From NCBI GenBank assembly GCA_007258455.2, contig VDFB02000001.1, forward strand, positions 15,273,747 to 15,337,746: a DNA stretch of 64,000 nt. The letters are read 5' to 3'. The notes under the pieces were generated by a model that was not told where the DNA came from, searched no databases, and was given only the letters and a program-made list of their open reading frames with translations. Numbering within the stretch: position 1 is the stretch's first letter; every line of letters starts with the position of its first letter. The position numbers were made by a program, and so were the translations under genes. This DNA comes from Sequoia sempervirens. Taxonomy: Eukaryota; Streptophyta; Pinopsida; Cupressales; Cupressaceae. Of this stretch, positions 44,141 to 55,632 are shown one piece after another.

Positions 44141-45606
44141 TGTACCAATGGAAACTATACCATAGAAAAAAGGATCTTGGTAATTTTCATGGTCATCTAG
44201 GTCTTTTTCCCATGATGCTTGGCTTATTTTGCTTAGATTTAATGTTGTAATGTAACTTATGTATTCACATTAGGTCTTGAATATTCAAATTATGATGTCT
44301 TGTGAAGGTGTTGTGAAGTGTTGTAACACATTTCTACACTTTTCTAGACTCTTCTTATTATAATTCATCTAAATATTCCTTTCTTATCACTTATCAAGTC
44401 CTATTCTAAAGTGTTGTAAAGTCTTGTAACATACTTTCACGCTTTTCTAGGCTTTTCGTCACTAATTACACCTTTCTTATGCCTTATTTGGCCCCTTTAT
44501 GCACTTATAGGCCTTAATTAAGTGTTTTTTTTTAATACAAACCTAACAAACCTCATTAAAGACAATATAATTCCTGAAACCCACTTGCAAGCCTAGAGTG
44601 GGACCCATTTGCCATGGGTGGTGAATGAGTCCCTCTTGGCACAAAATTCAAAATAATTTCAAATTTCCTACAGTTTTTTATTCATTAAGACCTTATATCG
44701 GCTTGTGATGTATTTTGGGGTAATTATGGTAGAAGTGTGTATAAATAAGTGTTTTTCCATCTATTTTAACCCCCATTCACCTAGTTCACTAGTTCATTCA
44801 TCCATCCATCATATCATTCAAGCATTTGAGAAACATAGCATCATTGAATCAAGCATCTTGGAGTAGCCATTGACATATCTTCAGACTTCAAAAACAAAGG
44901 TTTGGTGAGTTTAGGACATTTTCATGCTGTTTATTCATCATTCCTTTCCTATTTCATTTCATTTCTTTATCAAGGGTTTGATTACCAAAGTGGAATTTGA
45001 GCAAGGAAAATCCCTATACTCTAACCCTTAACCATTTCCTCCCTCTTTCCATGTGTGTTTGTAGGTCTTGTAGGTAGATTTTTCAAAGAAATAGGTGTTT
45101 CAAAGTGGTCAACAAGTCATTAAAACTATTCAAGTCAACCTAAACCCTAATTCAATCTTGGAGACAACATTCAACCTATTTTTTGTAGATCTAGTTCCGT
45201 CAACTTGACAAGAAGACAAGTGCAAATCTGGACCCATAGAGTTGACTTCAAGATTTGTAAATTTTTGTGGGAGGACAAATTCTCCATCAATGGTGAATGA
45301 GTCCCACTACCAGGCTGGAAAAGGTGATTTCATTAGATTTTAGTTCCAAACACTCAAAAACTAGTTTCAACAAAGTTTACCAGAAGAAGGACTGATTCAC
45401 CATTAGTGGCAAATGAGTTCCACTAGTCATCAACAATTATTTCTGAGACATTCGAAAACCTTCCATCATCAACATTCAACCTCCAGGTGCACTCTATTCA
45501 GTTTCATTAAGTTCTAATTTCATTTGTGCATGTTTCTAGTTCATTTTTGCATATCACTCTATGTTTTGAAACACTTCATTTTCCTTAGGTTTTGCATAAA
45601 TAATCA
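44141..45606 (+). repeat. 5' LTR of P2
   Basis: TGTACCAATGG start, TATA box 44740-44747, three hairpins (44600, 45273, 45389), end at TTTTGCA (45596) or AATAATCA (45606). No standard TGG-type primer site follows, which is odd for a 5' LTR. Confidence 0.75.
44600..44633. other. Recurrent hairpin motif in P2 LTR
   Basis: GGGACCCATTTGCC, six-base loop, GGTGAATGAGTCCC, 33 bases after the equivalent point of the P1 copy at 5708. G/T wobbles cover two of the mismatches. Confidence 0.65.
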
Positions 45607-46144
45607 ATCAATTTTATTAGTTTGCTACATTTAGGACATTTCATTTAGGCATATTTCCATCATACATACATTATTTTGAGTGAACCACCTAGATTTTGTG
45701 TGTGACATCTATCTCTTTCCTTTAGGTGAAAAACCCTAATTGAGTACTTAGAGACATAGCATTTCACACCCATTAAAAATATTTGGTTCATTTTGGTGAA
45801 CCTACATATTGAACATCATCTTTTTTATTTGCATCCTAGGACTCATAACATTAGCTTTTGCATTATCCTTTGCATTGTTTCTACATCCTAGGATTTACAA
45901 CATTGCATTGGTGAATATCTCATATAGATTTCATTTTTGCACCTCAAAACATTACAAAAACTAAAATTTTGCATCTGTATCTTCGTTTTGCATCAGAAAA
46001 GCATAAAAATCACTTTAAATTTTTTAAAAAATCACAAAAAAATTCAACCTTGGACTCATTCGCTACCCTGGACGAATCAATCTAGTTGCACTTTCTGCAC
46101 AACAATTTCTGTCATTTTTACAGTAATTTCTACATTTCTATTTT

Positions 46145-47918
46145 TTGGTATTGTATTCCTGTTTCAGTTTACAAATTTTTTGTTATTTGCATTTTATTAT
46201 TAGATTGCATTGTATTTGCATTCACCCCACCTCTTGTGGTATTTTTCTGAGGTTTTGGTGCCCTATTGATAATACTTTGGTGAGAAAAAGCTCTCGACTC
46301 ATGGCATCCTATGATAACACACTCGTTGTGGACCTTGGGTTGTCTCTAGATGCTACTCCTAGTATGGAAAATGGTGCATTAGGCATGGATACTACCACTA
46401 ATACACCTTTACCTTTACATAAAATGCATGTTGACACACAAACCAATCAAATTCCGCAAGATAAAGTCATTAGTATTCATGAGGATTTTGCACATTTGCA
46501 ACAAGATTTATGTCTTGAACATATTTCCACCACTACAATACCTACTATAGACAACCTTCATTGCTTGATTGAAAGTGACGATGGCTTAAAATTTATGAAA
46601 AGAATTACTGAGATATACAACAAACATGTTCCTTCCACTTCCCAACTAGCAAACACTATGGTTAGCCAAGGAGGATCTCATATTCCTCCTTCAACCATAG
46701 CATCCATACCCACCTATACCACTCCTCAAGTTACAACAACCATGCAACAGGTTAGTCATGTGACTCTTTTTGCTATTCCAACTAGCATTCCTAGTTCTTT
46801 TGTGGCATTGAATGTTCCATCCTCCACCACTTTCACCCCTATTATTATCCCCTTCACTTGTCCCAACATTACATACACTCCATCACCATTCTCTCTTCCA
46901 CCTCATACCACTTATACTAACCCTCTCATTAGACAACTCTTTCACACTATTTCCTCCATGCAACAACAAATATCCACCATTAACCATAATTAAACTGCAC
47001 CACCCACATTCTACATCTATAGTAGCCCATTATCTTTAGAGATCTTAAGAACACTGATGCCACAAGGGATTGAGATGCCTAGGTTTAAGAAGTACGGAGG
47101 TAAAGGAGACCCTACTAATCATGTCAATGCTTATACAACCTTGTGCAGTGATTTTTTCCTTGATGATAAATTGTTAGCTAAACTATTTCCTAGGACCTTA
47201 AAGGAAACTTCCTTGGAGTGGTTTTTAAACTTACCCAATCATTCAATTCGATCATTTAATGAACTTGTTGATGCCTTTATAAGTCATTTCCAAGTCCATA
47301 TGACTCCCAAAAAGACAATGGCTGATTTAATGAGGTGTAAACAAAATGCAGATGAAAAAGTAATTGATTTCATTTAAACCACTTGATCCTACCAAAACTT
47401 TACCCCCCACCTTTAAACCAAATGCTTATTTTCATTTTCATTGCCAAAATGTACATGACACAGAACAATGTAAGCATCTCAAACACATAGTGCAAGACCT
47501 CATTGATTCTGGCTGTCTATCCATTGTGGGTATCAATGATCAGGGAAATAAGTTTGTTGCCCCTCCCAATCATAATTTGCAAATATTTACCAACCACATG
47601 CCTAAACACAATGTTTCATTTTTCAAAGATAGTGAACCTTTAAACAATGATGTGATGAATGTTGATACTAATACTAAACAACATGATCTTACTCCAAATG
47701 TTACCCATGTTAATCTTATGGATGAACTTGTGGGTATGATAGACATTATCCCTCATAAGGGCCCAACTAACAAATCTCTTGATATTAATTTTTCTTCTCA
47801 TGATATACTTAAAAAACTTCCTGATGGTCCTCTTTACATAGCCGACTGCATCTATGATAAGCCCACTAATGGAATATTAATAGATCATGCCTATGGCGAG
47901 AACGTGATCATGAAATAA
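46145..47918 (+). pseudogene. gag: Ty3-type gag (P2)
   Basis: Open at 46145-46993 (282 codons; the first ~30 are hydrophobic and probably leader), then a TAA (46991, one change from CAA), open again to 47377. The core reads MPRFKKYGGKGDPTNH, LFPRTLKETSLEWF and SFNELVDAFISHFQVH; just before it PLSLEILRTLMPQGIEMP aligns with the entry to the domain in plant Ty3 gags. After a one-base shift, 47364-47918 is open for 184 codons with FHFHCQNVHDTEQCKHLKH and DLIDSGCLSIVG (C/H-rich knuckle region), then MPKHNVSFF and the linker. The long part normally between core and knuckle is absent, as in P1. Confidence 0.8.
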
Positions 47919-48331
47919 TTTTTAGTATTACATAATCTTTATCAAGATGATTATGACAAACTGGAACAACATGGATTAAAACACATACTAGTTTTGTGTA
48001 CCCTACAATCGAATTGATCATACTCCCATTATAGAAAGGACCTAAAACATTGGATGTAACATTTTCTATCATTCCATAGTCAGATCAGTTTCATCTATGG
48101 CTAGGTCATCCTTGGCTTCACTCGATGAAAGCTATCCCTTCAGTTGTTCACAAATGTTTAAAGTTTTCGCTTGACAATGAGATATTTACTATACACCATA
48201 GTGGCTTTAATCCATTGTCTTCTAAAGGTAATTTTTCCTTAGAAGCCTTTTGGTATGAACCTATGGAACCCATCACCCCTCGCAAGGACTTATTTTTCAT
48301 TGCCTATCAAAGTTCAAAGCCAAACGAATAG
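47919..48331 (+). pseudogene. Retropepsin-like protease remnant (P2)
   Basis: Same as P1 2336-2746: LWLGHPWLHSMKAIPSVVHK region, with upstream stops. The 68-codon open part is identical in sequence to P1, including its surroundings. Confidence 0.6.
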
Positions 48332-48336
48332 TTGAA

Positions 48337-48663
48337 TTGTCTCTTCCCCACATGTCCCCGTCCACTTCCGCTAATCCTATCCTAGATGAAACAATGCTTC
48401 AACCTGAATCTGAACCTGAAAAAATAATACAACCCCACAAACAACCAACAATAAACACTTCACCCTCATCATCTAAATGTCCAAGAAATAATGAAACCAA
48501 CCCCGTTATGCCTCCTTGCATTAAACAAGTTTATAAAGCCAAAGAGAAAGTGATTGACCCATCTCCTTCAATTCCTTTCGTTCCTCCTCCTCAAAAAGAA
48601 AAGGAGCCTATGGTGGATCAACCCACTCTTACACCTACACAACTTCAAAATAGAATAAAAAAG
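48337..48663 (+). pseudogene. Pro/Ser-rich ORF start (P2), cut by gap
   Basis: Identical to P1 2752 on, until the last base before the N run. No domain recognised. Confidence 0.45.
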
Positions 48664-48763
48664 NNNNNNNNNNNNNNNNNNNNNNNNNNNNNNNNNNNNN
48701 NNNNNNNNNNNNNNNNNNNNNNNNNNNNNNNNNNNNNNNNNNNNNNNNNNNNNNNNNNNNNNN
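48664..48763. other. Assembly gap (100 N)
   Basis: Exactly 100 N. The left side is plus-strand P2 interior; the right side begins inside a minus-strand LTR (M3). Confidence 0.99.
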
Positions 48764-50650
48764 AAACCTACATGACAATGTTAGCTCCAAAAACATGCAT
48801 GATGCAAGAAGAATTTGACATGATGAATAGATATTGAATGCTATAATAAATATTTGATATATCTACTCTTGAATGCCCTTGATCATAAAATTTTATATTT
48901 TGAAGTCACATAAAAATTCTCATAAAATTGCTAGGTGAAACTTAGTGAAATAACCTTGTATTTATAGGTATGTATCCTTAATTTCCAAAATTCAAATATC
49001 ACAAGCTGGCATTGAATTGTGAATTTAAAAACATTAAAAATACCACCAAAACATAATTTAAATTTAGGTCCAAGGTTTGGGAGGACCCATTCGCCCATGG
49101 GAAAATGTGTCCCGGTCATAAACCTGGAACACACATTGCTCAATGTAAAGTGTTATGTTTAGGCATTAATTATTGTCAGGTTTCCCCTTCGAAAAAATGT
49201 AATTAATTAGGCTTGTAAATGAATTAAAGGGATAATTAAGGCATAATTAAGCTCAATTTAATTAATAGGGCCCAAATAAATGTGTAAATGTAAAGGGGTA
49301 CATTTAGCAACACTAAATTAAGGAGTTATTAATTCCATTTAAACTAGGAGGCCACAAACAAGTGAGGAAATGTAAAGGGGTACATTTTTCTACACTACAT
49401 TAAGCCCCCACTTTAGTGAGAGGATGACCCTACGTCAAACTCACACTAAAGTAGACAATCAAGAGAGCTCTAATTGTACAATCATTGAAAGGATAAGATG
49501 ACAAAGATCAAGGAGGATGATCAAGCCCCTAAGATTTAAGATCTCATGGAAAACCAACAAAGGCACAAGGAGACACATGCCTAAGTTAAACATATATGTA
49601 TGCAATAATGACAAGATACTCAATCATATAATGTAAAAGAATCAAAGAAAGAGAAAAAGGAAAAGGAAAAGAGAGAGGATCAAGCCTCAACTATCCAACA
49701 TGATGTGGAACACGCCTCAATTGTTTGTCCAATTTTTTTTACAAGTGGAACTTGTTGTCCACTATGCAAACAACAATGCACACTCACATGGGCTAGTGAA
49801 ATCCGTTGTCCACCAGATGAGCCCAAAAGGGTGGAAAATGAGAGAATCTTATTACACTCCCATACCATACCAAATTTATACCTCTGATAAATTTAATAAG
49901 GCACCACAAAATATGAAATTTGAGCTTCAAAAGGCTTAGCAAGTTGTGTTATGCTAAAAACTTATGAAAAAACAAGGTACCATAGGAAAACAAAGTGCAT
50001 TATGCTTGGTGGACATGAAAAAGGGTTCTAACTTCAAGCTTCATAAGGTTAGCAAGCTGTGTTATGTTAAACACTTATGAATAAAATGAAAAATAGGATA
50101 ATATATATTCAAAGGGATTTTTCTTAGTTCATGTAAGGTCTCCTCTTAGGAAACATCATGCCTAATGTCTCCAAGAGAGGAAAAGTATAGGATAAAAGAT
50201 TCACAACTTAGGGAATGCAATGTGTAGCATCACTACTAAGAGGAAAGTCATATGCCAAGAAAGGTCACACTCTTGGAGGACATCAAACCCAATGACACCA
50301 CCAAGAAGAAGACACATCACAAGAAGTAAGAATACCACACAATGAAACATAAGAAATAGTTCAAGATCTCGAAAATGATAATGCCAATGTATGCCCCCAC
50401 ATTAAAGAAATTTCTAACACCACACTATGAGCAATTAGTTTAAAGTAGAAATGATAAATGCTAACAATAAAAGAGACATGAGATATTATTTGGAAGGCAT
50501 ATGCCAAGTCATATGTTCCATATGAACCTACATCATAAAGAGGAAAGGGTTGCCCAAAATCACACATAAGGGATCTACAGATTGAGGGCGTGTAGTAATG
50601 CTTTGCTATAATGATATTATGGAGTTTGGAAACATCATCATTCCACTAAT
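48764..50650 (-). mobile_element. P-related element M3: partial 3' LTR and 3' tail
   Basis: 48764-49399 is the LTR start half on the minus strand (TGTAGTGTAGAAAAATG at 49399), matching M1 41387-42024. 49400-49416 is the reversed polypurine tract. 49417-50650 matches the noncoding 3' tail of P1 in reverse (for example ACATAAGGGATC near 50563 and TATGCCAAGTCATATGT near 50500). One hairpin at 49083. No coding frame. Confidence 0.65.
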
Positions 50651-50654
50651 TGCA

Positions 50655-51040
50655 AAAGCAACAATATATGACTAAATAAACTACTAAAATTGCATATAAA
50701 TGACTAATTTTGGTCACGTGACCATTAGTAGTTTATTGCCGTCATTTATAATGCAACAAAATTTATGACTAAACTATTTTAGTCATTTATCTAGTCATTG
50801 ATTTAGTCATTGATTTGATTGATTTAGTCATTGATTTAGTCGTTAATTTAATCATTGATTTTTGTTAACCGGTCATTTATTTAGTCATGGGTGATTTATT
50901 TAGTCATATATTTAGTCATTAATTTAGTCATTATATTTCATATATTTAGTCATAGTAGTCATATATTTAGTGTCATGCATTATTCATTTATTTTAGTCAT
51001 AGTAGTCATTTATTTAATCATGGTTTAGTCATTTATTTGA
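50655..51040. repeat. TAGTCAT repeat block with inverted left end
   Basis: TAGTCAT occurs about 13 times, mostly as TTTAGTCATTTAT or TTTAGTCATTGAT, from 50780 to 51035; three reversed copies (ATGACTA) lie at 50668, 50699 and 50768, so the left and right parts could pair. A perfect 14-base palindrome TGGTCACGTGACCA (50711-50724) with a CACGTG core is included. Confidence 0.7.
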
Positions 51041-51097
51041 GTGAATCAATGATTCAAGTTATAAATCAAATCTAACTTAATTAATTCTCACAAATTG

Positions 51098-51279
51098 ATG
51101 CATATAAACTTCAAATATCATAGATATTCAAATGGTTTTTTTTGTATTGGATTAACATGAAAAAAAAAAATACAATCAACAAACAACTGTATGCATATAA
51201 AGCTCAAATATCATAGATATTCAAATGTTTTTTTTTGTATTGCATGAAAAAAAAGAATATACAAACTCCAAACAACTGC
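51098..51279 (+). repeat. Tandem duplication, 93-base unit
   Basis: ATGCATATAAA, then TCAAATATCATAGATATTCA and a T-run occur at 51098 and again at 51191, both ending AAACAACTG. Few differences, so fairly recent. Confidence 0.85.
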
Positions 51280-51419
51280 AAAACCAAAGGAATTAAAAAT
51301 AGCATATAGCTGCATAAACAAAGATCCAAGAAATACATCCTTCACTGCACTCTTGGTTATCATGGAAGACAAATCCAAGATACAATACAAATGCTGCAAA
51401 CATTGAAGGGAGAAAAGAC

Positions 51420-51680
51420 ATGAAAATATATAGTAAATGTAGTTATATTATTTGGGGTGCATATATTGCTCAATTTAGAGTAGCCTTCCCTCCCATTCCA
51501 GTTAGACAACCCTTGAGAGAAGATTGGAAGGATTTGAATGAGAAGGATGGCAACTTCCTATCTAGAAATCTGACTGGTCATGGTTGGATGAAAGTAAAGA
51601 GTGCATGTTCACCTCTCCAATTTGATGAGCTGCAACCTGAAAATAAGATTTCAATGAGGGTTTTAGAATATGTTTATTAA
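51420..51680 (+). CDS. Possible coding fragment, unknown (86 codons)
   Basis: Begins MKIYSKCSYIIWGAYIAQFR and has a balanced middle (REDWKDLNEKDGNF, then LTGHGWMKVKSA) before TAA. No signal peptide and no family recognised. The composition looks more like protein than neighbouring frames, but an isolated 86-codon frame in AT-rich DNA can be chance. Confidence 0.2.
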   Translation: MKIYSKCSYIIWGAYIAQFRVAFPPIPVRQPLREDWKDLNEKDGNFLSRNLTGHGWMKVKSACSPLQFDELQPENKISMRVLEYVY

Positions 51681-54600
51681 AATGAAAATATAGCCATGAT
51701 CTAATAATAAGCATATTTAAATTTTTACAATATGGCATCCTTTACCTATTTCAACGGTTCTATGAGATTTCCAATTACAGATGCTTAAATCTTTAATGAT
51801 ATAAAAAAAGAAATGAATTTACTTCTATGCCACTTCACATTAGAAACACTTCATAGAAACTTGAAACCCTTAGAAATCAAATACTGTGGAATGATCATCA
51901 ATTGTTAACAACCTTTTCCACAATCTTTTTGCACTAGTTTATCCCTCACTTTGTTCTCCATGTTTATGCCACTTTACCTATCAAGAAGTCATGTCATCAA
52001 AAGTTATGTATGCTTTGGGGCTTGAGACTGATAATGGTGATGGAATGGATTTTAGTCTTAGATCGAATTACAAATACAAAATAAAGTTTTTTCCATTCTT
52101 AGGACTATCCTAGAGATGCATAGACCCCTACTTCAGGCTTTCAAATTCTCTCTCGGTATTCCCTACATCCTCTCGACTTGGCGAATTTCTTCTAGGAATC
52201 AATGGACTCCTCATGGGTCACTTCTTTTATATGCTATAAAAGGCTATGAATGATCCATTTCATGAAAAATGACCAATTGAAAGATCTTTGAAACAAATTT
52301 TAGTTGCAATGAGGAAGATAATAAGGTGCATACCAGGAGGTTCAAGAAAAAATGAAGGAGGTGTTGAGGAATCTACACCCAAATTGATTGACTTAGGGCC
52401 TACATCAGATATTAATTAGGAAGATCAATCTGAGCATTCAAACAATGTATGTTCTATCAAATATAATGAAATAATACCTATGAGCCAAAAAGAGTAGATC
52501 CATATGTTGTAGAATTCATAGCTTGCTTTGAGAAACAGAGTGAAAAATCAAAGGCAACAAGAATTCCATGGCTTTCCAAACAAATAAACTCTGTTGTAAA
52601 GATGAACAAGAAGCTGACATATTTTCTATTGCAAAAATAAGTAAAATAGATTTCCAACAGAATCGCACATGATAAAAAGCATCTATAGTTACTTCACTTT
52701 CTCCTTCCTTTGATATAACTGCTCAATAATCTCCAACATTAGCAACATATAGAAGATTCCCAACTAATACTATTGTTGAAATTGTTGAACCACCATCTCT
52801 ATAAATACTACTTTCAGCTTTCAAAAATTCAGCATCAGTTTGCTAATAGGATTGAGCTGCCATTTTAGATTGAAAAACATTAGCACTACAAAATACAAGA
52901 TAAATTTTTCCCATTTATTACAAAACTTATATCCTGAGATAAAAGAACAAATTTTAAGTCTGAAGATTTTTAGAAACTTGCACGCACTTATGTCCTATTT
53001 GGTATCTGTAAAAAAATTGGGATGGCTAGTCAAATTCTAAAAAAGATGTTGCTTTAAATACTCAGTAGCTTGATAGCCACCATGGCCTGAAATGAAGACT
53101 AGGAAAATAATTAAGTGAACTGAAAAGAAAAATAAACCTGCATATTAAATAAATATTTTATCTTGTCAAAGAAAAATAACAATTAACTCTACAGTTAATT
53201 TTTCTGAATAGAACATAAGAATAAGCCAATGCATCTACTTGTATAAAGGAACAAAAGAAGTCATTGACCATCAAAAACTCCAAAAATACCAACCCTATGT
53301 CCATCAATATTGGATATTTTTGCATCATAGTAATCCTCCATTGTAGCCCTTTTTCCTTGATAATTGGAATATCCATAGATGAAAATTCCATCTTTACAGC
53401 AATTTCACAAGCCATAAAAAATTCAGGCTATGCAAAGCAGTGTGTACAGTTCAAACTGTCTAAATTTCCAACTTAGAGTTTAAAATTTTAAATTTCTGTG
53501 AAAAGGAAGCATAAAAATCTTGAGAGAATGATGATATGATCCCTCTTTAATGAAGACATAAGAGAATCATCTGCAAAAATATCAAGAAAATAAATTGAAT
53601 CCATCTGTATATTTAAGGAATTGACAAATACTTGCCTTGCATGAATTCTTATTGAGAACCAAAGACCTTAGGAAATTGGCTACATTTACAGAATACTAAA
53701 TAGCATTGTAATCATTTGAAACATTTATTACAGTGACCATCTAGAATAGAAAAAACATGTGAAATATCTATCTATTAAGCATTCTGGCAAATATTCCTAC
53801 TCAATTTCTTTATTTGCATACTCAATCTTTAGTTTTCATCTATTATTTAATCATACATATTGTTGTACAAGGATTCTTAATCTCTTCGTATGCTTTGTTA
53901 ACATTTTAATTTATAATTTTATCCTTTCTACAACAACACAAAATAGAGTAGTGTGTAAGGTAAAACATTTCCTCTAACTCAAAAGAGAAGACTCCCTTGG
54001 AAAAAAAATTAAGAACTTCTAAAACCCTCTATGACTAATTTATGGGAAAACTTATAATTTTCACAACATATAAATAGTTAATTGTGGGGAATTTCAACAA
54101 AAATTAATTTTTTCATAACCTATACATAGTTTGTTTTGAGGGGTTTCAACATATAATAGAAAATAAACTAATCTGCCACATCTATTTTTGCTTCAGGTAT
54201 GACCACAAGACCATACATAAATGAAAGATTTTTTTTATTTTTATATGACTCTACAAGCAAGCCAACTTATCACAACATAAACACACATTCTTTCTAGCTA
54301 AATTGCAAACACTAGGAAGTATGTGCACAAAAGAACTACATTTAAGATTTGTGATTACACCACATTACAATACTTTACAAATAAAAAATAACCAAGTATT
54401 TGCATGCAAAGCTACAAACACCCAGATTAACATCACAATAAAAAGTTTGCAATTATTTATAATTTGTAATCAATCAGTTACACAAGATGATATTCAATGA
54501 AAATAATTTCAGCACACAAACAAAAAGAGTTTGAACAACAAACTTTTGTATGTGTGTGTGCGTGCCACCTTAAACAATTGCATGTCTTTTAAATATACAA

Positions 54601-54781
54601 TTTCTTTTAAAAATAAAAGTGGCATGGAGTCTAGACATTAAAAATAGTTTTGAATAAAATGCATCCACTGGATAAAGCTTATCTTCTAAAATTGAATTCT
54701 TCTAAAATAATATAAATCCTATTTTAGAAGTATCCAAAAATAACTTTTCTCTAAACAAAGCCGATTATTTTTAGACATTGC
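51681..54781. other. No gene seen
   Basis: AT-rich DNA of ordinary composition. Short frames on both strands lack any recognisable motif; no LTR or terminal repeats noted. Confidence 0.5.
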
Positions 54782-55280
54782 CTAAAAAATAGTAGCTTGC
54801 ACTCTTTCTAATATAGCAATCATAGGGATGATTGCAGTGGCTATTTTCATGGTAAAGTGAATTCTTGTCGATTGCTTCCTTTCTTCAATATGTACTCTAT
54901 GAACACTTTGACCCACAGCCTTCATTTCATCTAGATCTCGTAATGCAATACTTTGAAGCCTTGACTCATTAATATTCAGAACTTTATCATTCTCAAAAAA
55001 TCAACTTTTCATATTTTTATTGTCCCTACTCTTCATTTACCCAGTGATTTTCAATAGCAATAATTCCTTCAACTATACTATTTTTTTCCTCATCAAAATT
55101 TGTAGAGCTTGGAAAGTCTATCTTCATATGCTTAGTGAAGTCCTTTTCCATCTCACCTTTTTCTCTTATGTTTCCTACTATGTTCTTCACAAAACAAGAG
55201 ATGGAATCTAGGAATGAACTAATCCCATATTTCATTCCTTCCAATTTATTTATTATTTCTTTTAAAGAACTAACAACAAT
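54782..55280 (-). pseudogene. Possible decayed coding remnant, unknown
   Basis: Two minus-strand open parts in different frames: 55280-55026 (EIINKLEGMKYGISSFLDSI, ends AIENHWVNEE) and 54994-54782 (NINESRLQSIALRDLDEMKA, ends LERVQATIF). Both are helical with charged and hydrophobic residues mixed, unlike the chance frames around them. A long frame on the other strand (55135-55632) overlaps; it looks less protein-like. I do not recognise either. Confidence 0.25.
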
Positions 55281-55632
55281 CTATGTAGGTCTTTACAAAG
55301 GACCTCATGGATTCATGCCAATCAAAAGAATTATTTTCCTAGTGAGGGGCAAAATGTCAAGGCTTATTAAAACTTTAGATTCCACTTTAGCCATGTATTT
55401 CATGTCAGGAATATCCTTGACCCATTTTTATGGCCTTTCTCCATATCTTTTATTGATTGCTCAATCATCTCCTTCTAGATGTCAAATCTACCACATAGCT
55501 TCACAGAGTTATCAAAAGAATTCATCTCTTAGCAATTACTTTTTGATTCAAGATTCTACTATTCTGCCATATGATGCAATCTTATCAAACTGTGGACCCA
55601 TGGAATCTTTCAAATTTAGTGAGACTGAATAA

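Larger units (their letters stand above)
44141..48663 (+). mobile_element. LTR retrotransposon P2, Ty3-like, gag/protease only
   Basis: Second copy of the P1 family: 5' LTR 44141-45606, leader, gag (46145-47918), protease remnant (to 48331) and start of the Pro-rich frame, cut at the gap. It is better preserved in gag than P1 (fewer stops). Similarity to P1 is about 93-96 % by eye up to 47695, then almost complete identity to the gap. Confidence 0.8.

Noticed and set aside
55135..55632. 165-codon plus-strand frame
   Set aside because: No motif, poor composition (Ser/Phe/Ile-rich), and it overlaps a more protein-like minus-strand remnant. Not called as a gene.
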